DNA from: Alphaproteobacteria bacterium
GTDB taxonomy: Bacteria; Pseudomonadota; Alphaproteobacteria; Paracaedibacterales; CAIULA01
NCBI GenBank assembly: GCA_019751935.1
Contig: JAIEMR010000025.1
Coordinates: forward strand, 1 to 5,022
Direction: 5' to 3'
DNA length: 5,022 bases
Of the stretch, positions 1 through 4,399 are shown piece after piece. Positions within the stretch are counted from its first letter, which is position 1, and each line of letters opens with the position of its first letter. The position numbers were made by a program, and so were the translations under genes. The notes beneath the pieces are model-generated. The model had not been told where the DNA came from and ran no database searches. It saw only the letters and a list, made by a program, of their open reading frames with translations.

Positions 1-25
1 TTTCTTTAGTATTTCGCAAAACTGA

Positions 26-57
26 AAAAGGTAGCCTGTTTAATAAAGCCACCTTTT
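26..57 (-). terminator. Intrinsic terminator hairpin after the 75-1019 gene
   Basis: The arms AAAAGGT (26-32) and ACCTTTT (51-57) pair perfectly over 7 bp. After one A-C mismatch a further GC/GC pair follows (34-35 with 48-49), leaving a loop of about 12 nt. Read on the minus strand the stem ends in CCTTTTTCAGTTTT, so a U-rich tail follows the hairpin. It begins 18 bases beyond the stop codon of the minus-strand gene, the expected place for its terminator. The plus strand also ends in TTTT, so it could act in both directions. Confidence 0.7.
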
Positions 58-74
58 GTCTGTCTGTATTTGAT

Positions 75-1019
75 TTAATAGTAAAAACCCTGCATTCTTA
101 AAGAATGCCTTGGAAATACGGAGGTTACCTCTTCAGCGTTTTCGGCTTCAATATTTTCATACAAAGATAGTAAAGAATGTAAACTCTTAAGATCTTTACC
201 ATTTAGATAAGCACAAATTACATTGACATCACCTTGACTATTGTTACCGATTGCGTTCCAGGTTTCAGAATCGGCGAGAGTCCATGAAACTGGGTTATGA
301 ATCTTGTTCTTTAGAAGCTCTAAGATTTCATTTCTTATAGGGGCGCTACTTTCGCTTCTTCGGCTATTGTGAATAAAAAAGCTAACTTTATAAACACCTT
401 CAGCATAAATTGCATGGGCTGTAAAAGCAGCAGTTTTTCTCATTCTATCTGAGCTCTCAGGGAATCTAATGGAAAAATCCATCATCTCATCTGAGCTGAT
501 AAAAGGAAGTCCAACTGTTGAGAACCATCCTAAACAGGTACTATTTTGATAGGTGTAAATTAATTCTCTAAGAGCAATATGAGCATCATTGAGTTGCTTC
601 ATAGAAAACTTAGAAGCTAACCATGTTCCTGCTGTTTCTGGACTTATATGAGGAGTGTGAAACATATAATGGCAGAAATTTAGCAAAGTAGGGCCTTCTC
701 CAGAGCGATGTAACATTTGGTAAAGTTCATGACGTGCAGTTAAACTCTCTTCTTCCTTTGCGATTGATAAAGAATCAACTTCTGATGGTTTCCATTTAAA
801 CACTTCATTTTCGAAATTAACTTCATCTAGATGTTGAACATCTTCAATCACTTGTAGAAAGGTTTTTCCATTTTTTCCAGTTGTTTCATTTTCAATTATC
901 GGTAGGGTTGAAGCCTCTAAAGAAATACTGTTGATTATAAGAAATGAAAAAAATAATACTATAATAAAATTATGTTTTGTAAATATGATAGATCTCCATA
1001 AAAAATTAATATCAAACAT
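75..1019 (-). CDS. Secreted or membrane-anchored protein of unknown function
   Basis: I recognise no family in this 314-residue protein. A strongly hydrophobic stretch at residues 17-31, preceded by Lys15 and followed by a small-residue site near LEA-ST (residues 34-38), looks like a Sec signal peptide, so the mature part is probably exported; an uncleaved N-terminal anchor is also possible. The remainder is soluble-looking, mixed and charged, with three Cys (116, 162, 269), a helical-looking segment at about 136-157 and an acidic stretch at about 286-298; it ends in the aromatic tripeptide FYY. There is no second membrane segment and no obvious repeat or catalytic motif. The start is uncertain: the first ATG (1019) has no Shine-Dalgarno, while a GGAG at 997-994 lies 7 nt before an in-frame ATA codon (residue 12) that would begin a more ordinary signal peptide. 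It is a single-gene unit with its own terminator, diverging from the transporter. Confidence 0.8.
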   Translation of the reverse strand: MFDINFLWRSIIFTKHNFIIVLFFSFLIINSISLEASTLPIIENETTGKNGKTFLQVIEDVQHLDEVNFENEVFKWKPSEVDSLSIAKEEESLTARHELYQMLHRSGEGPTLLNFCHYMFHTPHISPETAGTWLASKFSMKQLNDAHIALRELIYTYQNSTCLGWFSTVGLPFISSDEMMDFSIRFPESSDRMRKTAAFTAHAIYAEGVYKVSFFIHNSRRSESSAPIRNEILELLKNKIHNPVSWTLADSETWNAIGNNSQGDVNVICAYLNGKDLKSLHSLLSLYENIEAENAEEVTSVFPRHSLRMQGFYY

Positions 1020-1023
1020 ATAT

Positions 1024-1029
1024 ACTATA
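1024..1029 (-). promoter_or_regulatory. Possible -10 box for the secreted-protein gene
   Basis: The minus strand reads TATAGT at 1029-1024, a 5/6 match to the sigma-70 -10 consensus. It sits only 4 nt before the annotated ATG. A transcript from it would start within a base or two of that ATG, giving either a leaderless mRNA or a start codon further inside. No good -35 is visible at 16-18 nt; a TTGTTT at 1048-1043 is only 13 nt away. The area is so AT-rich that a chance match is quite possible. Confidence 0.25.
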
Positions 1030-1042
1030 AATTTTTTTTAAA

Positions 1043-1064
1043 AAACAAAAACCCATTGAGGGTT
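1043..1064 (-). terminator. Small hairpin with a T tract, terminator-like on the minus strand
   Basis: AACCC (1050-1054) and GGGTT (1060-1064) form a 5-bp stem with the loop ATTGA. On the minus strand the stem is followed by TTTGTTTTT, as in a weak intrinsic terminator. It lies upstream of the minus-strand gene at 75-1019, so it would block minus-strand transcription coming from within or beyond the transporter gene, or attenuate a longer leader. The stem is short, so the call is tentative. Confidence 0.35.
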
Positions 1065-1105
1065 CTAAATAAATCTTATAGGTTAGCTTAAGGCACAAAT
1101 AATCA

Positions 1106-1132
1106 ATGACTTTGGTTGGGCGCAAAAAGTAA
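1106..1132 (+). CDS. Candidate 8-codon leader ORF before the transporter
   Basis: ATG at 1106 opens an ORF reading MTLVGRKK that stops at TAA 1130-1132; the last A of the stop is the first base of the transporter ATG (TAATG). The arrangement would let a terminating ribosome restart on the transporter, whose own Shine-Dalgarno is poor. An AAGG at 1090-1093 lies 12 nt before the leader ATG, rather far for a ribosome-binding site. A weak promoter candidate upstream is TTGAGG (1056-1061), 15 nt, TATAGG (1077-1082). An ORF this short arises easily by chance. Confidence 0.3.
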   Translation: MTLVGRKK

Positions 1133-2028
1133 TGTATTTTTTTAAAAAAGGAAATATTTATGGAGCATGCCTGATTGTGTTCGTGGCGGTTGTTACAACC
1201 TTATCAAATACGTTAACGCACCTCTTGCCCAAAGATTTTCCAACCGAAGAAATTTTGTTTTTCAAAGTCAGTATTGGTTTGTGTTTGATCACACTTTTCC
1301 ATATACGAGACTTAAAAACTCTCACCCAAACCAACATGCTTCACTGGCAGGCGTTAAAAGGGTTTGCAGGGGCGATTGGCAATTGGTTTTGGATCGCTTC
1401 AATTCAAGTTCTCCCCTTAGCCGATGCGACGGCCTTATCTCTTACAAGTGCCTTTTTGACAACCATAGGGGCGGCATACTTTTTTTTCGAACGTATTAAT
1501 CGATGGGTTTTATTGGCAGTTACAATGGGGTTTGCAGGAGTTTTCTTAATTTTATGCCCTTCAGCAATGGTTTTTAGTATTTATGCATTTTTCCCTTTAT
1601 TTTCAGCCGTTTCTCTTTCTGTATCCTCTTTAATTATTAAAAGAGTTTCTTTGAAAGATTCTTCGGACACCACGGTTTTCTATTTGATGTTATTTATGAC
1701 CTTATTCAGTGTAGGGCCAGCCTTTTGGAATTGGCAGGCTCCAGCAATAAATCAACTAATGATGCTGATTATGATTGGCGGCTTATATACTGTGGGGCAG
1801 TTTGCGTTGATTGAGGCTTATACGCATGCAACGGCTGGCTTTGTCGCTCCCTTTAAATTCACACGTTTTCCGCTTGCAATTCTTTCTGGGTTTTTCTTTT
1901 TTGGAGAACACATTACGTGGAAAACTGCTCTTGGCGGCAGTTTGATTATTGTTTCATATTACACTGTCATAAAAGCAAAAAGCTTGCCTGCTTATTTTTA
2001 TACAAAATCGAATTCAGCAGCTGTGTAA
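1132..2028 (+). CDS. DMT-superfamily (EamA-type) transporter
   Basis: This is an inner-membrane carrier of the drug/metabolite transporter superfamily, 298 residues, the normal size for the 10-TM, two-EamA-repeat class. Hydrophobic segments fall at about 10-28, 38-57, 73-91, 96-115, 123-141, 146-166, 181-198, 206-223, 231-252 and 264-280. Both EamA repeats show their hallmark end: LPLADATALS followed by FFFERI (95-122) in the first, and GFVAPFKFTRFPLA followed by FFFFGEHI (236-261) in the second. A basic, hydrophilic tail (281-298) closes the protein. The substrate cannot be told; in intracellular bacteria relatives import metabolites such as S-adenosylmethionine, while others export amino acids or drugs. 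ATG 1132 is the only reasonable start, because the frame is closed by TAG at 1084-1086 and has no other ATG, GTG or TTG in between. Its Shine-Dalgarno is weak, and the stop of a short leader ORF overlaps the ATG. It is a monocistronic unit, convergent with the LuxR gene. Confidence 0.93.
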   Translation: MYFFKKGNIYGACLIVFVAVVTTLSNTLTHLLPKDFPTEEILFFKVSIGLCLITLFHIRDLKTLTQTNMLHWQALKGFAGAIGNWFWIASIQVLPLADATALSLTSAFLTTIGAAYFFFERINRWVLLAVTMGFAGVFLILCPSAMVFSIYAFFPLFSAVSLSVSSLIIKRVSLKDSSDTTVFYLMLFMTLFSVGPAFWNWQAPAINQLMMLIMIGGLYTVGQFALIEAYTHATAGFVAPFKFTRFPLAILSGFFFFGEHITWKTALGGSLIIVSYYTVIKAKSLPAYFYTKSNSAAV

Positions 2029-2058
2029 GCTCTTTGATCTGTTATAAATCAAAGGGTT
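2028..2058 (+). terminator. Hairpin directly after the transporter stop
   Basis: CTTTGAT (2032-2038) pairs perfectly with ATCAAAG (2048-2054) around a 9-nt loop. Four more outer pairs, two of them G-T, extend the stem to 11 bp. It begins at the transporter's stop codon. No T tract follows on either strand, so it is a poor intrinsic terminator; it may instead protect the 3' end of the transcript. The rest of the spacer to 2140 shows nothing I can name. Confidence 0.35.
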
Positions 2059-2140
2059 GCAGTCATCTATCTCAATCTTTCATCTTTCCGATGATCAATA
2101 CCTTATTATTTAAGCTCATCTTCCTATCGTGTATTGTTTT

Positions 2141-2956
2141 CTAATTAACATACTCAAGAAAATTATCATTAAACATTTTAATTAGTTCTGATTTATTACG
2201 ATATCCGGTCTTTTCTTTAATATTATTGATATAAGATTCAACAGTGCGAGGGGAAATGCCTAATAATCTGCCAATTTCTTTACTCGTTTTACCGGTTGTG
2301 AGTTGATATAAACAGGCAGTTTCCCTGTTGGAAAAAGTAATATTCAAAAGTTTTCCTTTAAAAGAAAATTTTTGAATATTACTTTTTGGAGAAAAGCTTT
2401 TGATGACATCACTCTCTGGATAAAATTTAGGATTTTTATTTTTAGAAACAATTAATTTACTTAAATCAGAAGTGTCAATAATATCAGCAGCTTTACATTT
2501 AAAATAAAAAATAAATTCTTTCAAAATATTTAAATTATTAATGTAAAAATTTATCATTCCTTCATTTAATGGCGTAGTCGCAAAGGCATAAGTTATTGTG
2601 GATTCTCCATCTCGTTCATAAATATTAAATCCATTCCATATATTTAGGTCATAAACAGCATTATATACAGAGTCTTTTTTAAAACCTGCCCATAGAGAGT
2701 AGTTTAGATTTTCAGGAATATAAGTTTGCATATGCAATAAATCATCTTGAAAATTATTTTTAATATAAGATTCCATCCATTTTTTTTCGCTACAGACATA
2801 TAATCGAGTATTTTTATTATTAAAAATTTTAATATAAAAGAACTGGGTAATCATAAAATTATCAAATAATGGTCTGCATATATCAATTAATTTAGAATTA
2901 ATAGAATTATTATATTCAATAGCATATTTATTAGTTGTGTCTAAAATATTTGACAT
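2141..2956 (-). CDS. LuxR-type transcriptional regulator with a sensor-like N-terminal domain
   Basis: This 271-residue DNA-binding regulator has the two-part LuxR layout and length. The C-terminal GerE/LuxR helix-turn-helix spans about 206-262: FSNRETACLYQL, GKTSKEIGRLLGISPRTVES (222-241) and the dimer helix INNIKEKTGYRNKSELI. The N-terminal 160 residues resemble the autoinducer-binding fold: W60-x3-Y64, an acidic pair at 71-72 where the family usually has Asp-Pro, W89, then NIYERDG and FATT; the ligand is unknown. From memory, similar proteins are numerous in Legionella- and Holosporales-type genomes. No luxI-like synthase is in the window, so it is an orphan here. ATG 2956 is supported by AGAGG with a 7-nt spacer. 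The gene is much more AT-rich than its neighbours, a possible sign of transfer or relaxed selection. Its linker-coding part holds a 56-base palindrome, and its start is overlapped by a leader ORF and a Shine-Dalgarno-masking hairpin. Confidence 0.92.
   Translation of the reverse strand: MSNILDTTNKYAIEYNNSINSKLIDICRPLFDNFMITQFFYIKIFNNKNTRLYVCSEKKWMESYIKNNFQDDLLHMQTYIPENLNYSLWAGFKKDSVYNAVYDLNIWNGFNIYERDGESTITYAFATTPLNEGMINFYINNLNILKEFIFYFKCKAADIIDTSDLSKLIVSKNKNPKFYPESDVIKSFSPKSNIQKFSFKGKLLNITFSNRETACLYQLTTGKTSKEIGRLLGISPRTVESYINNIKEKTGYRNKSELIKMFNDNFLEYVN
2332..2387. repeat. 56-base near-perfect palindrome inside the LuxR gene
   Basis: The arms are 2332-2355 and 2364-2387; the outer 18 bases, AAAAAGTAATATTCAAAA, are a perfect inverted match. 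Beyond them, G2350 faces T2369 as the only imperfect position, and five more perfect pairs follow, giving 23 of 24 matches around the 8-base centre CTTTAAAA. Only 3 of the 24 pairs are G-C. It encodes roughly residues 190-208, between the sensor-like domain and the HTH, without breaking the frame. In the LuxR mRNA it forms a long hairpin ending in UUUUU, outwardly like an intrinsic terminator. Confidence 0.9.
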
Positions 2957-2994
2957 ATTAATACCTCTTTAATAAAGGTAACCCTCATAGACAT
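2941..2994 (-). CDS. Candidate 17-codon leader ORF overlapping the LuxR start
   Basis: ATG 2994 opens an ORF reading MSMRVTFIKEVLICQIF, ending at TAG 2943-2941, in a different frame from the regulator and overlapping its first 16 bases. A strong Shine-Dalgarno, GAGGA (3007-3003), lies 8 nt before its ATG. Ribosomes on it must pass through the hairpin that pairs with the regulator's own Shine-Dalgarno, so it could control or couple the regulator's translation. The peptide has no recognisable motif and no run of one amino acid typical of attenuation leaders. A second in-frame ATG lies at 2988. Confidence 0.45.
   Translation of the reverse strand: MSMRVTFIKEVLICQIF
2962..2980 (-). promoter_or_regulatory. 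Hairpin masking the LuxR ribosome-binding site
   Basis: In the minus-strand mRNA the sequence UACCUUUAUUAAAGAGGUA folds as UACCU with AGGUA (2980-2976 with 2966-2962), one bulged G (2967) and two further U-A pairs around the loop AUUA. The paired strand contains the GAGG (2967-2964) that serves as Shine-Dalgarno for ATG 2956. It lies wholly within the 17-codon leader ORF, so translation of that ORF would open it. The stem is short and its stability modest. Confidence 0.45.
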
Positions 2995-3018
2995 TTTAAA
3001 AATCCTCACATATCTTTA

Positions 3019-3024
3019 ATTGTA
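3019..3024 (-). promoter_or_regulatory. Possible -10 box for the LuxR transcript
   Basis: TACAAT on the minus strand (3024-3019) is a 5/6 match to the sigma-70 -10 box. A transcript starting about 7 nt later (near 3012) would carry the GAGGA Shine-Dalgarno and the 17-codon leader ORF at its 5' end. No convincing -35 is found 16-18 nt upstream. The surroundings are AT-rich, which weakens the call. Confidence 0.25.
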
Positions 3025-3134
3025 AAAACAAGCAAAATTAGATCAGGATTAGTCTCTAAAGCTCTCATAATTTCAATAGCCCCTTGATTATCAAAGAAAT
3101 TCAGGCTAAATAAAAAAAGTTTTAACACTTTATT

Positions 3135-3301
3135 TTAAATCTATAAATTTTCCAATTGTATTGCGCTGCCTGATAAATTTCAAGAAGCCTGTTGTAGAAT
3201 TTGAAAGTTGTGATTGCTGCGTTACCACAATATAAAGGTCAACAACAGAAAAGTAATTTAAGCCGCAGAAACAAAGTTGAGAATAAATTTTAAGCTAGGT
3301 T
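3135..3301. other. Non-coding spacer after rodA, no assignable gene
   Basis: This stretch lies downstream of the rodA stop. Two minus-strand frames are stop-free for about 40-55 codons (one ends at a TAA near 3133-3135, the other at a TAA near 3124), but neither has an ATG or a motif I know. Stop-free stretches of this length are common at this GC content. I see no clear intrinsic terminator for rodA here: there is only a 5-bp TTGTG/CACAA inverted pair without a T tract near 3207-3230. The spacer may be decayed coding DNA continuing from the receiver-like relic. Confidence 0.4.
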
Positions 3302-4399
3302 TTAACGTCCAACCCTAACGTCATTGTGCAGCGCTACAGAAAAGATAAGCCCTTGGCTAAATAACAATGTAATCATGGCCGTTCCACCATATGAAATCAA
3401 AGGCAGAGGGATCCCCACAACGGGCAGCAACCCCATAACCATGGCCATATTAATAAATACATACAAGAAAAATGTGGTGGTAAGACCAATTCCAACTAAT
3501 CTTCCAAATTGGGTGCGTGAGGATAGTGCTACATTAAAATTGTAAATAATAATGATGCCGTATAAAAATAATAGGACAATGGCTCCCATCAATCCAAATT
3601 CTTCACAAAACATGGTAAAGATAAAGTCTGTTTGTTTTTCAGGTAAAAAGTTGAGATGGCTTTGAGTGCCTTGTAAAAACCCTTTTCCCCATAATCCTCC
3701 CGAGCCTAAGGCAATTTTTGACTGCATCACGTGATACCCTGTATTCATAGGATCACTTTCAGGGTTTAAAAAGATCAGAATACGCTTTTGCTGATACGCG
3801 TATAAAGAATTCCATAAAAGGGGAATCGCTGCCAATACAGCGCCACCTGCTACAAAAAATTTCCATGCTCTAACGCCTGCTACAAAAAAGAGAGCGGTGC
3901 CGCTGACTAGTAAAATCATAGCTGTTCCAAGATCAGGTTGGCGCATAACAAATAAGGTGGGAGCTAAAATCATAATTAAAGGTAAAAATAAAGTTCGCAG
4001 ATAACTAATATCTTCTAAAGTACATCCATGAAAATAACGGGCGAGTGCTAAAATGAGACATACTCTCATCAATTCAGACGGCTGTAAGTTAAAAGCATAA
4101 AGATCTAACCAACGTTGCCCTCCCATTCCCACAAATCCGAGAATTTCAACGGCTACAAGTAGAAAAAACGAAACCATGTATAAAATGTAAGCTTTAGAAT
4201 ACCATTGGCGAATATCAGTGATTGAAACAACAAGCATCATTAAAAAGCCAATGGCAAATCTTGGAAGCTGCCTTATAGCCCAAGGAGAAAAACTACCATT
4301 GGCAGCCGAAAAAAGCATCAATACTCCAACTCCTGAAATAATGGTCAAGAGAATGAGAATAATTGGATTTAATTTTTTAAGGCGAGAAAAACTAATCAT
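3302..4399 (-). CDS. rodA: RodA, lateral-wall peptidoglycan glycosyltransferase (SEDS family)
   Basis: RodA polymerises lipid II into glycan strands in the inner membrane as part of the elongasome, working with PBP2. At 365 residues it matches the family (E. coli about 370), with about ten membrane segments across the chain. Diagnostic stretches are GGQRWLDL with LQPSELMR (93-112; W97 fits the conserved Trp), RQPDLGTA (153-160), the long extracellular loop SKIALGSGGLWGKGFLQGTQ (227-246), FLPEKQTDFIF (251-261; D258 aligns with the essential Asp of E. coli RodA, D262), and PLPLISYGG (331-339). SEDS relatives such as FtsW share parts of this, but the loop sequence and the mrdA neighbour indicate RodA. 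ATG 4399 lies inside the last codons of mrdA (8-base overlap, ATGATTAG) and has no clear Shine-Dalgarno of its own, implying translational coupling. It is the last gene of the operon, and no related gene follows. All key residues are present and the gene appears intact. Confidence 0.97.
   Translation of the reverse strand: MISFSRLKKLNPIILILLTIISGVGVLMLFSAANGSFSPWAIRQLPRFAIGFLMMLVVSITDIRQWYSKAYILYMVSFFLLVAVEILGFVGMGGQRWLDLYAFNLQPSELMRVCLILALARYFHGCTLEDISYLRTLFLPLIMILAPTLFVMRQPDLGTAMILLVSGTALFFVAGVRAWKFFVAGGAVLAAIPLLWNSLYAYQQKRILIFLNPESDPMNTGYHVMQSKIALGSGGLWGKGFLQGTQSHLNFLPEKQTDFIFTMFCEEFGLMGAIVLLFLYGIIIIYNFNVALSSRTQFGRLVGIGLTTTFFLYVFINMAMVMGLLPVVGIPLPLISYGGTAMITLLFSQGLIFSVALHNDVRVGR

Larger units (their letters stand above)
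2958..3134 (-). pseudogene. Possible relic of a response-regulator receiver domain
   Basis: Minus-strand frame starting at 3134 reads through 42 codons to TGA at 3008-3006. It includes FFDNQGAIEIMRALETN followed directly by PDLILLVFTIKDM. The second part resembles the receiver-domain core PDLILLDxxMPxM, with Val in place of the phospho-accepting Asp and Lys for the conserved Pro. Ignoring that TGA, the next codons give GFLKCL, a second TGA (2987-2985), then GLPLLKRY and TAA (2960-2958), which again fits a receiver (MDGfelL...lPll). The frame upstream is closed by TAA and TAG, and no convincing start exists. A leucine-rich-repeat fragment (DNQGAxxIxxALETNPxL) is an alternative reading. The similarity is by eye and short, so chance is not excluded. 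Confidence 0.3.

Noticed and set aside
1167..1499. 110-codon plus-strand ORF inside the transporter gene
   Set aside because: It lies entirely within the transporter in another frame, and its translation has no family features or membrane pattern, whereas the transporter frame carries EamA motifs throughout.
1917..2144. 75-codon plus-strand ORF across the transporter end and spacer
   Set aside because: The first half overlaps the conserved transporter frame, and the rest is a Cys/Ser/Leu-rich translation of AT-rich spacer with no start signal.
2985..3008. TGA read as tryptophan in this genome
   Set aside because: The two TGA codons lie only in the suspected relic. The five intact genes contain no in-frame TGA, use TGG for Trp where checked, and end in TAA or TAG, so there is no evidence for recoding.
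3324..3545. 73-codon plus-strand ORF antisense to rodA
   Set aside because: It is a mirror of the strongly conserved rodA frame and lacks any recognisable feature.
3846..3889. Direct repeat CCTGCTACAAAAAA at 3846-3859 and 3876-3889 within rodA
   Set aside because: Both copies encode FFVAG in hydrophobic segments 10 residues apart, and the RodA alignment needs no insertion here, so reuse of similar codons explains it.
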